A DNA stretch of 64,000 nt from Cafeteria roenbergensis (lineage: Eukaryota; Sar; Bigyra; Bicosoecida; Cafeteriaceae). A program made the translations under genes and the position numbers. The stretch covers positions 186,001 to 250,000 of the forward strand of contig VLTN01000010.1 of the NCBI GenBank assembly GCA_008330645.1, written 5' to 3'. The notes below the pieces were generated by a model. The model worked only from the letters and a program-made list of their open reading frames with translations. It was not told the origin of the DNA and did no database searches. Below, in pieces: positions 10,550 to 19,728 of this stretch (position 1 is its first letter; every line of letters begins with the position of its first letter).

Positions 10550-11033
10550 GCCCAAGCGCGCTGCGGCCAGGCGCCGAGTGCGCCCCCATGCCCCCCCCCC
10601 CCCTCACCCCTCGTCAGTCCCCGGCATTCGATCAGGGCAGGTCGTTCGGATGTGCCGTTGCCGACGGGGGTGGAGTGGGAGGGGAGGCGGAAGACGTCAG
10701 GGGTGCGCCGGCAAGCCTTGCCGCGACCGCAAGCATCTGCGTTGGGCTGCGCTTACACCATATCTGGGTGACGGACCAAGCACCCCCCGCCACGCGTTCC
10801 TCGTCCCGTCTCCGCGCAAGCCGCTGGCATGTCCCGAGTTGCGTGCCGTTCATGCGCAACAGCCCGTCTCTGCGCAAGCATCGTTCCGCGGAGACCATCG
10901 CCACCACACGGCCCACCGCACACGCGCGCGTATTCAGAACCCCCCTCCCCCCCACCCACCCATTAAAGCGCGCGCCATTGCAGCGCACGCGCGCAGCGAC
11001 CACACCCGCGCTCGCGGCCTTGGCGGCCAGGGC
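10550..11033. other. Convergent spacer with a 13-base poly-C tract
   Basis: Spacer of 484 bp between the protease stop and the methyltransferase stop. C run at 10591-10603, and a second C-rich stretch near 10938-10960. No RNA gene or coding exon recognised. Confidence 0.65.
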
Positions 11034-13775
11034 TCAGGCGCGGTACGGCCACCCCAGGAGCACCGACGTGTTGGCGTAGTCGTGCAGGAGCGGGTTGAAC
11101 CCGGACCGCGTTCGCCCCTCGTCAGCCACACCCGTGGCGTCGAGCAGGTGGGGCTGCCACGCCACGTCCGCCGAGGCGGCCGCGCCGCCCGCGGCCCCGC
11201 CGCACCACGCCGCAGCCAGGCCTGCAAAGTCCGTCGCGAAGAAGATATCGGCACGGCCGCGCGGGTGGGGGGAGAGGTACGACGCGTGGTCCCTGCCCCG
11301 GCCCGCGGCGCCTCTGCCCGCCTCCTCCCCCGCCGAAGCCCCCGGCCCGCTGCCGTCGAGGTCGACGTCGCGGCTCTGCACAACGGCAGGGTTCACCGTG
11401 CCGGCCGGGGGGTCGACGTCCACGCAGGCCACGTCGTGGTGAGCGTGCGGCTCTACCCTGCTGAACCCTTCCGGGACGTCGGCGGCCGCGGGCGACCGGG
11501 AGTCGGACCGAGCATACCACCGCGTTGACGCGACGGAGGACTCGGCGACGAGGCCCGCTGCCCCGGCGGGGGCCGTAGGGCCTCCACGCTGCAGAGGCAA
11601 GGCGTGGAAGTCCGCGGCAATCAGGCCGTGGCCCGGCAGAGCCGTGTGCAGAGCCGTGACGAGACGCAGCGCCGCGGAGGGCAGCATCACCGCCAGGGAG
11701 GGGCCCTGCGCCATCGTCGCGGCCGCGGCGGGGGCCTTGGAGGCTGCCTTGAGGATATCCGCCCCCAGGGACAGGGCGGGCAGCGTGGCGGTTTCGCCCA
11801 GAGGACGGGTGGTGTCGCCCGCTGCGATGGGAACGGGCACGAAGAAGGGCGGCGGGGGCGTGCCGGCGCTGCGAGCGATGCCCTGCTGCGGCGAGCCCTC
11901 CAGCGTCGCAGACCGCCCGGGGCGCTCGCTCGCGTCAGAGCCCGCGCGGGCCGCTGGGGGGCCTGCTTGCGACGGCGGAGCGGGCGGCCTTGATGCGGCT
12001 GTGACGTGTCCGCGGAGGGCGGCGCTTGGGCTGGAGGGAGCCGCCCTGCGCGCCCGGGGCAGCCACGGACCGTCAGGCGCCTCCTGCTCCTCCTCCGAGT
12101 AGAGGAGGGTCTGCAGCTTGCCGCGGACGGCCTCGAGGCCTTCTGCGAGCACCGTGAAGAACGCCGTGCCGCGGGGCGCGGGGGGCTCGGCAACGAGCCG
12201 AGAGGCTGCGGCGGTCACGTCCCCGGCCAGCGCTGACGCGGCGGCGGCCGAGGCGGACGCCGAGGCAGCTGACACAGCCGATGGCGAAGACGAAGACGAC
12301 GACGACGCGGCGCCAGGCGCCATGCGCGAGGCCACGGCAGGGGCCAGCACCAGGGAGAGCAGCGCCTCCGCCGCCAGCCTGTCGCTAGGCTCGCCCCAGC
12401 ACGTGGCCGCGGGGCCGGCCCCGTCCGCCCGGCCGCCAGCCTTGCAGGGCTGGGCGGAAGCTCCGTCGCCGAGGCCCGGGAACATCGGGCAGAGCTGCTC
12501 GTGCCACGCAACGCCGCCTCGGTCCGTCTGCCCCGCGGGGCTGGCTGGCGCGTTCGCTGAGGTCGCGGCCTCAGCCACCCGCACCAGCGCCCACCCGCGC
12601 AGCAAGGGCGCGCATGCCGCCGCCACGGCAGCCTCGGCCTCCGAGAGCCCCCCCGCTGGCCTCCCGAGCAGCCCCACCAGGAGCCTCCCGGCCGCAGCGG
12701 CCCGCGAAATCTCCGAAGCGGCCAGCAGCGGCGCCGAGTTCTCCGACACGGCGCACCCCCGCGCGGCGCCCCCCGCCCCTGCCGCCTCCGATGCGAGCCG
12801 CAGCAGCAGAGCCGCCAGCCCCTCCGCGGCGTTCACCAGCTCTGCCGGGCCCCCCATCCACGCCGCCTTGTCGTGGGGCAGGTTGTCGAGCACCTCCGTG
12901 GCCACCACCACGTCCACCGTCGGCCCCTGCGGTTTCACCATGTCGGGTTGCAGCCTGGTCGCATCGCTCCGCACGGTGCGGAGCTTGGCGCCGTGGCCCG
13001 CGGCGGCGAGGGCGGCGCTCTGCCGCGCTGAGAGGACCTCCGACACCTCCACCGCCCACAGCTCGCAGGCGTCGTAGGCCGCGGGCGCAGCGCGGCGGAT
13101 GTGGTCGAGCATGTGCACGGCATTGGTGCCGTTCCCAGCCCCCAGCTCGAAGACGCGCAGCCGGGGGGCGGCCGGCCGGGCGGGGCCTCTGGCGCCCACC
13201 GCGCCGGCAGACGAGCGGCCCCTGGCGGAGGTGCGCTCCCCGGCCCGCCGGCGCCGGGCTGGAGCAGCCGCCTGCCGGCTCTGCCCTCCGGCAGAGCTGG
13301 AAGGCCCACCTGCCACGGCGCCCGGCGACGCGGATTCCGGTGCCGCCGCAGCCGCCTGCAGCGAGATGGCAACGCCGTGCTCGTACATGGCGAGCACCGC
13401 CGCAGCCATGGCCCGGCTGTAGTGGGGCCGGAACAGCTCTGCCGGCGTGAACCAGACCTCGCTGGCGCGCGCGTCCTGCTCCCCGGCGTGCTTGCCGCCA
13501 GTGTCCAGTCGGTACAGCTCTCGCAGCTTCTGGAACCACTCTTGCTGGCCCTTCATGGCGCGAAAGTCGATGGGCTCGGGCGTGTGCCCCACGACCGTCC
13601 GAGTGGCAAAGTACCCAAACTCTGGCGAGTACAGAGACTCCCACTGAAAGTCCCGCACACGCTGGCCTTGCTTGCCGGCCGCGGAAGCCGGGGCCCACGG
13701 CAGCGGCCCGCCGCTCGAGAGAAGCCGAACCTGGCGCGGGGTGCGGCGGGAGGCCTTGGCAGCGGCGGCCCGCAT
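11034..13775 (-). CDS. MidA/DUF185-family SAM-dependent methyltransferase, probably mitochondrial
   Basis: Member of the family that includes NDUFAF7 (protein arginine methyltransferase for complex I assembly) and fungal MidA-like proteins. The start at 13775 gives an Arg/Ala/Ser-rich presequence (MRAAAAKASRRTPRQ...), consistent with mitochondrial import. Family landmarks: SPEFGYFATR near residue 55, WFTPAELFRPHYSRAMA, the SAM-binding ELGAGNGTNAVHMLDH, the acidic end of beta-2 (WAVEVSE), VVATEVLDNLPHDK, the later strand IAADFHALP, and IFFATDFAGLA near the C-terminus. At 913 residues it is about twice the usual size, through Ala/Ser/Pro inserts between conserved blocks. Target protein unknown. 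Divergent from the COMM-domain gene with 254 bp between starts. Confidence 0.82.
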   Translation of the reverse strand: MRAAAAKASRRTPRQVRLLSSGGPLPWAPASAAGKQGQRVRDFQWESLYSPEFGYFATRTVVGHTPEPIDFRAMKGQQEWFQKLRELYRLDTGGKHAGEQDARASEVWFTPAELFRPHYSRAMAAAVLAMYEHGVAISLQAAAAAPESASPGAVAGGPSSSAGGQSRQAAAPARRRRAGERTSARGRSSAGAVGARGPARPAAPRLRVFELGAGNGTNAVHMLDHIRRAAPAAYDACELWAVEVSEVLSARQSAALAAAGHGAKLRTVRSDATRLQPDMVKPQGPTVDVVVATEVLDNLPHDKAAWMGGPAELVNAAEGLAALLLRLASEAAGAGGAARGCAVSENSAPLLAASEISRAAAAGRLLVGLLGRPAGGLSEAEAAVAAACAPLLRGWALVRVAEAATSANAPASPAGQTDRGGVAWHEQLCPMFPGLGDGASAQPCKAGGRADGAGPAATCWGEPSDRLAAEALLSLVLAPAVASRMAPGAASSSSSSSPSAVSAASASASAAAASALAGDVTAAASRLVAEPPAPRGTAFFTVLAEGLEAVRGKLQTLLYSEEEQEAPDGPWLPRARRAAPSSPSAALRGHVTAASRPPAPPSQAGPPAARAGSDASERPGRSATLEGSPQQGIARSAGTPPPPFFVPVPIAAGDTTRPLGETATLPALSLGADILKAASKAPAAAATMAQGPSLAVMLPSAALRLVTALHTALPGHGLIAADFHALPLQRGGPTAPAGAAGLVAESSVASTRWYARSDSRSPAAADVPEGFSRVEPHAHHDVACVDVDPPAGTVNPAVVQSRDVDLDGSGPGASAGEEAGRGAAGRGRDHASYLSPHPRGRADIFFATDFAGLAAAWCGGAAGGAAASADVAWQPHLLDATGVADEGRTRSGFNPLLHDYANTSVLLGWPYRA

Positions 13776-14029
13776 GTTGCCTGACGAGACTGGCACCCGC
13801 AACCGCCGATGGAAGCGGCCCAGTTCCGGGGCGGCAAGCGCGCTCGCTAGCGCTGGTGCGCGCGCACCCTGGGCCGAGTGCGGCAGCCAGCTGGGGGCGG
13901 GGCGTGGGGCAGGACTGCAGCAGCAGCAGCAGCTGCAGCAGCCCAAAACCCAAGTGCTCTGCCACCACGGCGCCCGACGCACGCCACACCCGGCTGCGCG
14001 CAGCGCCCGGCAGCCCCAGCAGGGACGCA

Positions 14030-15035
14030 ATGGCAGCGTCTTGGGAGAGCCTCGCTGGCCTGGGCACTGTGCGCGCCGTGGACAGCGACGCTGACGCGCT
14101 CCCGTCGGTGAGCGCCGGGTTGTTGAGCTTGCTGCGCAAGAGTGGGCGCGGCACCCCCCTGTCTGCGGCCGTCGGTGCGCCTCGGGGGCAGCGGCAGCCA
14201 CGAGCTGCCAGCCAGGCCAGCCGGGGTGGCTGTGCTGGCCCCGGCTCCGCACCCAGCGAGGCGCGCCATTCCCCCCGCCCGCTAGCTCGCAGTTCCTCGC
14301 CGCTGTGGCAGCCCGCGTCTGCGGGTCGGACGCGGACGTGTCTGCCCAGTTTGCCACTCGCGCCGGGGCGCCCTACCTGGGCAAGCTGGAGGCGGCGGCG
14401 TCGCGGGCGCTGCAGCTGGCAGTTGCCAAGGGCATGTCGGAGCCGGAGGTGAGAGTGCTTCGGCGGCGACGCGCGAACGGCGGTGTGCGGTTATTCACTC
14501 CCCCCGCCAAGCCGCATCGTCTCTCCCGCGCATTGCCACGCCCGCCCGGGTTCTGCTGGTGCTCGCGTTCGAGGCTGCTAGTCGCCAGACCTTCGTAGCC
14601 GGGCAGGCGAGCCTCGCTCCGCGCCCGGGCTTGCAAAGCCGCTCTCTGCCCGCTCGCTCTTCCGGGGCGCAGACCGTGGCCTGGTGCCGGGACCAGGGAG
14701 TCGACGCCGCAACTGCTGCGGCCCTTGCCTCAGCCGTGCAGACGCACCGGGCGGAGCTGCTTCGCGCCGCCGGCCGCCGGGCAAGCACGATCGCGTCGGG
14801 AGTGCTCGAAGACTTCGACTGGTCATTGCGGCTCGTGCTCGCGTCGTCCACGCGCGCGGAAATGACGGAGCCGGTTGTGGTGCTCACCCTCACGGTGAGG
14901 GCGGGGGCAGATGATTCCCCGGCGGAGCACATCGTCGAGCTGTCGCGCTCCGATCTTGAGGCGCTCGTCAGCGATTTCGACGCCATCGACAGGGTCCTGG
15001 CAAAGTTTGCGCCCATTACCGCAGCAAAGGCGTGA
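14030..15035 (+). CDS. COMM-domain protein (COMMD family)
   Basis: COMMD proteins form the decameric Commander complex used in endosomal recycling. Three exons: 14030-14107, 14293-14448 and 14673-15035, all in phase 0, with introns (185 and 224 bp) GTGAG...CTCGCAG and GTGAG...GGCGCAG. The product is about 198 residues, the normal COMMD length. The first half is a helical N-terminal domain. The C-terminal COMM domain shows its hallmark DFDWSLRLVLASS (residues about 135-147), then beta strands VVVLTLTV and the final helix ELSRSDLEALVSDFDAID. I cannot say which of the ten paralogues it is. Together with the sorting nexin and synergin-like genes it adds to the endosomal-trafficking content of the window. 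Confidence 0.88.
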
Positions 15036-15465
15036 AAGCGTGCGGCGTCGGCGCCCCGCCGGGCGCCCGGTTGTGCGTGTTTGCGTTTCGCTGCATCGGC
15101 GCGGGTCCAACCAATCGTTGCAGCTCGGAGCGGCTGCCTGGCGCGTCCCAATCGGGGCGCCACGGCCTCTGGCCTCGCCACAGGTGGCGCACGCGTGGCA
15201 GAAGAGCAAAAGGGTGCATCCCCGCGGGTGTGGAGGCGTCCCGCGCAGCGAGATGTCGCCCGAGGGGCTGGCAGGGGTCGCTCAGGTCGCCGTGGAAGCC
15301 TTGCAGTTGACTCTGCTCGCAGTCACACACGTCGGCGCGTTCTCGACACTCTTGCGGTCACAGGGAAGGCCCCCCCACGGCGCTCCTTGTGTAGCACCCG
15401 ACCGCTCGGACCTGCCCGCTGAGCCCACGACTTGCGTGCGCTCGGCGCGGGGAGCTTGGCGCGTG
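15036..15465. other. Upstream region of the JmjC-type gene
   Basis: Tandem spacer of 430 bp. It contains one CCAAT box in the context AACCAATCG near 15110. No other element or gene is evident. Confidence 0.5.
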
Positions 15466-17439
15466 ATGGCGCCTCAGCGTCGTACCGACTCTCGCGCGAT
15501 GGCCGTGGCCCTGGCCCTGTTGCTGGCGGCGGCGCAAGCCGGGAAGGGCCACATGGAGCGCTTTGGCGAACACATGCCGCCCCGCTCTCTGGTGTGGGAG
15601 GTCGACGCCGCCGAGCTGCGCCAGCGCGCGGCCGCCGGAGAGCGAACGCTTTTGGACCCTGGGCATTTCATGGACGAGTGCGTTGTGAAGCACCGAGCCG
15701 TGATTTTCCGCGGCCTGGCCCGGGACTGGGCGTTCCGCGAGCACATTCGCAGCGACGACTGGCTGCTGGAGCAGCTCGGGTCTGTCTCCACGCGCGTCGA
15801 GACCAAGGACGACGACAAGCTCAAGGTGCCTCCGAACATGCCCTTCTCCGAGTTTCTCAAGGCCCACCAGCGGGGAGACAACTTGTACATGGTCGACGAG
15901 ACCCCCCCCGTGCTCCACAAGCACATCCCGCTGCCGGAGCCGCTGCGCTGCTCGAAGATGAGCAGCAAGTTCTTCGTGACGTACTTCTGGATGTCCACGG
16001 GCGAGACGGACTCCAAGATGCACATCGACACCGACGAGAACATCATGTGCGTCCTCCACGGCACGAAGCGCGTGCTGCTCGTGGACCCCAAGGACTCCGA
16101 GGACGTCTACGCGGACTCGTCGTACGCGATCGGGGTGTCGCCGGTGGACACGCGGCGCGTGAACCACACGGCCCACCCGCGCGCGGCGCACGTCCCCTAC
16201 GACCTGGCCGAGGTTCGCGCCGGGGACTGCTTCTTCCTTCCGCAGAACTACTGGCACTACGTGCACTCCTTCGGGCCGCGCAACCAGGCGATCACCATGT
16301 GGTGGAAGAGCAAGCCGGTGGTGCGCAGGGACCGCTTCAACAGCACCCTCACAAACCTCAGCTTCGCGCAGACCCTCGCGAACTACGAGCAGTACGTCCA
16401 GACCGTGGCGCCCATCTCGCCCTCCGTGAGGGACGCGTGCTGGGCGGACGCGGCCGAGGCCGGAGCGGCCCTCGGGCTCGGCAGCGGCGACGAGGCGGCC
16501 CGCCGGTACCTCACCGACCCGGAGTACCCCCACATGAGCGACTTTGAGTTCGCAACGGACAAGGAGGACGGCGCGTCCTTCGGGGAGGACACCAAGGGGG
16601 ACCGCGACGAGGCGGACTGGGTCAACCCGGACCAGCAGCTCCTCGGCCTGCCCGAGTCGCTCGCCCACTGCCACTTCAACCTCACAAACGCCCGGAACCC
16701 CTGCTTTGTGGCCGGCTGCGTGGCGCGGGACGACATCTTCGGGTGCCTGCGGTACGCGCTCGAGTACTGCAAGGCGGTGCCAGACTACGGCTGCCAGGAC
16801 CTGGTGTGGACTCTCAACAAGAAGAGCGGGCAGGAGTACGAGATCATCACGAAAACACTGCCCAACGTCTTCGAGCTGGACAGGGAGGCGTGGCCGCGGC
16901 TGGCGCTGGCGGCCGAGGCCCGCGGCGACCACCTGGACGGCCAGCCGTCCCGCGACGGGTCCGGCCTCGGACTCGCAGTCGAGTCGGCGGAGCCGGAGGA
17001 GGAGGAGGAGTTTGTTGAGGACGAGGACGAGGAAGACGAGGAGGAGGAGGGCTCGGACGCAGAGGGCGAGGACGAGGACGAGGACGAGATCGGCATGTGG
17101 AAGGCCGAGGACGACGAGTCCAAGGGGCTGCCGCGCGGGCCGGGCGTGGTACGCCTTCCGCCCGGCCAGGCCCCCGTGCGGAACCAGGCCCTTGTGGAGC
17201 AGTTCCTCACCGCCGACGGCGAGTCGCACCCCTTCCCCCCCATCGAGGACTCGGAGTTCTCGGCCGGCCTCACGGCCCAAGACCGCCACGACCACCGAGC
17301 CCTCCTCCGCTGGCTCGCCAGCCGAGGCAAGCTGCTCCAGTCGCCCCCCTCCCGCCTCTCGAGGCGAATCTTCGCCGACCTGCAGGGCGCCGATCCGGCC
17401 AGAGGCCTCTCCCCGGCCGCAACCGGCGCCTCCCCGTAG
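15466..17439 (+). CDS. Secreted/ER-type JmjC (cupin-8) 2-oxoglutarate Fe(II) hydroxylase
   Basis: Predicted 2-oxoglutarate-dependent hydroxylase of about 657 residues, single exon. Two in-frame ATGs (15466, 15499) precede a hydrophobic signal sequence (MAVALALLLAAAQAG), so the product should enter the ER; it lacks a KDEL-type tail and ends GASP. The JmjC/cupin core spans about 40-300: KHRAVIFRGL, then the metal motif HxD at His186/Asp188 in MHIDTDENIM, the GTKRVLLVDP strand, and the distal metal histidine in NYWHYVHSF (His264 or His267). This arrangement resembles protein hydroxylases such as JMJD7 and HSPBAP1 rather than histone demethylases. The C-terminal half has a cysteine-rich module (CHFNLT...CFVAGC...CLRYALEYC...CQD) and a run of about 35 acidic residues, perhaps calcium-buffering. 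Substrate unknown. Confidence 0.85.
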   Translation: MAPQRRTDSRAMAVALALLLAAAQAGKGHMERFGEHMPPRSLVWEVDAAELRQRAAAGERTLLDPGHFMDECVVKHRAVIFRGLARDWAFREHIRSDDWLLEQLGSVSTRVETKDDDKLKVPPNMPFSEFLKAHQRGDNLYMVDETPPVLHKHIPLPEPLRCSKMSSKFFVTYFWMSTGETDSKMHIDTDENIMCVLHGTKRVLLVDPKDSEDVYADSSYAIGVSPVDTRRVNHTAHPRAAHVPYDLAEVRAGDCFFLPQNYWHYVHSFGPRNQAITMWWKSKPVVRRDRFNSTLTNLSFAQTLANYEQYVQTVAPISPSVRDACWADAAEAGAALGLGSGDEAARRYLTDPEYPHMSDFEFATDKEDGASFGEDTKGDRDEADWVNPDQQLLGLPESLAHCHFNLTNARNPCFVAGCVARDDIFGCLRYALEYCKAVPDYGCQDLVWTLNKKSGQEYEIITKTLPNVFELDREAWPRLALAAEARGDHLDGQPSRDGSGLGLAVESAEPEEEEEFVEDEDEEDEEEEGSDAEGEDEDEDEIGMWKAEDDESKGLPRGPGVVRLPPGQAPVRNQALVEQFLTADGESHPFPPIEDSEFSAGLTAQDRHDHRALLRWLASRGKLLQSPPSRLSRRIFADLQGADPARGLSPAATGASP

Positions 17440-17450
17440 AGCGCCCCGGC

Positions 17451-17519
17451 CCCCCTGCGAGCCTCCTCGCGGGCCCCCTGCGAGCCTCCTCGCGGGCCCC
17501 CTGCGAGCCTCCTCGCGGG
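17451..17519 (+). repeat. 23-bp x 3 tandem repeat just after the JmjC stop
   Basis: Three perfect copies of a 23-bp unit (17451-17473, 17474-17496, 17497-17519) beginning CCCCCTGCGAGCC start 12 bp after the stop codon. They sit in the presumed 3' UTR; 23 is not a multiple of 3 and no frame is maintained. Confidence 0.9.
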
Positions 17520-18044
17520 CCCCGTCCTGGCTCCGCGATGCACGGCTGCTGCCTGCTTCGCGTCGCCTGCTGCGCGTGAGTCAGCTTGCATTCTCGCCTC
17601 AGTCCGACCGCGGCGCACGGAAGGGGTCCGCCCCCCCCAGCTGCCTGGCTCAGTCGCAGGCCAGCGGACCGGGCCGACGGGCGGCTCTGCCCAACCCAAC
17701 CCCATCCCCCCCCCCCCCTGCAGCTCTTCTTGCCCCGTCGCTGCTGCCCTTTGAAACCGTCCCCTTGTGGCAAGTCGACCCTCGTTGGTCGTGGCGCAGC
17801 TCGCTGAGACGCTGGTTCGGATTTCCGTCCCGCCCTTTGTGATTGCGCGTGAATGTGTGCAATGTGCGTGTAACTGAGTGGCCCTGCCCGCCTGCCCGCC
17901 GCTTTGGTCTCATCACCCAAGCAGCATCTCTTGGGCGCGTGGTCGACGCAGCTGCTACCGCGCAAGCCACCACGGGCGCCCGACCCACGCGCACACTGCA
18001 GCGACGCGCAGCGCCCCAATGCACCCCGCCTTTGCGCCCCAGCC
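17520..18044. other. Rest of the convergent JmjC/SNRNP40 spacer
   Basis: Non-coding on both strands as far as I can tell. C runs at 17631-17638 (8) and 17706-17717 (12). Confidence 0.6.
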
Positions 18045-19438
18045 TCAGGCGGAGGGCCCCGCCCCCTCGCCCACCTCCTCGCCTGCGTCGGGCACCTCCC
18101 CGAGGAACACCTCCCCGTCGTTCCCGCACGAGGCGATGAGGGGCTCGGTCGGGCTCCACGCCACCCCCTGCACCGTGCCCTTGTGCCCTGGCAGCCGCAT
18201 GGCCCGGGCTCCGGAGCGAGCGTCCCACACGCTCACGCAGCGGTCCGCGCCACCGGCCGCCACCCTGTCGCCGCTCGGCTCCCAGCAGCACCTCACAAGG
18301 CTCTGCTCGCGGCCGTGGGTGGCGCCGCGCATCACAGTGCGGCACCGCGCCACGGCGCCCGCGGCCGCTGCCGCCGACGAGGACGAGGACGAGCCCCCAG
18401 CTGCGGCCGCCGCTGCCGCCTCGGCGGCTGCAGCCGCAGGCGCGAACGGACGCACGTCCCACACCCTGACCGTTCCGTCCATGCTGTTGGACGCGAGGAA
18501 GGACCCGTGCTTGTCTAGCGAGAGGTGCGTCACGATGTTGGTGTGCCCGGGAAGCGTCGTGCGAACCTCGGGTGCCCCCTCCTCGCCGCGGCGCAGGTCC
18601 CAAACGCGAACCGCTCCCTCCACGCCTGCCGTCATGACGCTCATGGAGTCGTCGGCAAAGGCGCACGCGGTCACAGGGAGGCCTCCGTCGTGGCTGAGGA
18701 CGAGGGCAGCCCGCTTCTTGCGAGCGTCCCACACGCGGGCGGTGCCATCGTCCGACGCAGTCACGAGCAGGGGAGGGCCACGCCGTGCAGGGCAGAGCGC
18801 GTTGACGACAGACGTGTGCCCCTCGAGCCTGCGGAGGACCTCCCCGCTGACGGCGTCCCAGGAGGCGACAGTCTTGTCCGCCGAGCACGAGTACACCGCG
18901 GCGCCGTCTTGGGACCACCGGGCGTCCGTCACAGCTGCCTTATGCCCCGAGAGGGCGGCCACGTTGGCGCAGTCGCCGCTGGTGCGCCAGAGGAACACGC
19001 GGCGGTCCTTGCTGGCCGACAGCAGCGTCTCGCCGTCCGGCGCAAAGTCCACCGCAAGCACGGGAGCGCTGTGTCCCGACAAGCTCATCACAGGCGCAGC
19101 CATACGCGTCCTGTTGTCGTCGACCTGCGGACGCAACGGCTCGGTGGCGGCGAGCGAAGGCAGCGCGCGTGAGCAGCCCAGCCGAGGCAAGCTGGCTTGC
19201 AGTTGCCCCCTGGCGGCAGCAGGCCCCGGCACCGTGCCCTCGTTCCCCCCGCGCACGCTCAAACCCAGCACCATATTGATTGCACGCGCCTGCAGCTCAC
19301 CGGCACCTTGATGTCGTCGGCAGCCGACGCGGGCGGAGCCGCAACGACGAGCTGCCGCTTCGCGAGCGAGCCGTCCTCCTCCCCCGACCCGTCCGTGCCG
19401 GGCCGCGCATCGTCCTCTTCGGGCCTTGCACGCTTCAT
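18045..19438 (-). CDS. SNRNP40: U5 snRNP 40 kDa WD40 protein
   Basis: Spliceosomal WD40 protein (Prp8-binding, U5 snRNP). Exon 1 (19438-19301) begins MKRARPEEDD, a basic/acidic tail like the human one. A 176-bp intron (GTGAGC...TCCGCAG, phase 0) leads to exon 2 (19124-18045). Total about 405 residues. Seven WD repeats follow from MSLSGHSAPV, and the matches to human SNRNP40 are specific: FLWRTSGDC, TSVVNALCPARRGP, SDDGTARVWDARKKAA-like, the SMDGTVRVWDVRPFAP block, RCCWEPSGDRVAAG and GEVFLGEV at the end. An Ala/Ser insert of about 30 residues after VRPFAP replaces a short loop. It is in tandem with the HtrA gene upstream (290 bp from its stop). Confidence 0.95.
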
Positions 19439-19728
19439 CGTCTGCGCCGCCTCCTCCTTCCGCTTCGCGGTCGAGGCGTGCCTGTCTGGACAGGGGCTGG
19501 ACCGCCGCGGCGATGCCAGCCGGCTTTGGCTGAAGCTCTGCCGGCCAAGATTGATGACGCGGTTGTGGTCCTCGCGGGAAGCTCGTGGCCGGCGGGCAGT
19601 CGGAAGCAGCGCGGCATCGCGTGCAGCGGCAATGTGTCCCTGCCCTGGTGCTCGTGCAGGACGGCGCCGCCTCTCGTCACCGCTGCTTGCAGGCTCGCGG
19701 CGCGCACGCACACAATCCGCACATTGTT

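Noticed and set aside
15358-17295. Long open frame antisense to the JmjC gene (645 codons)
   Set aside because: High GC with strong third-position bias creates long open frames on the opposite strand. The product is Val/Leu/Arg-rich without domains, while the sense strand has clear JmjC motifs.
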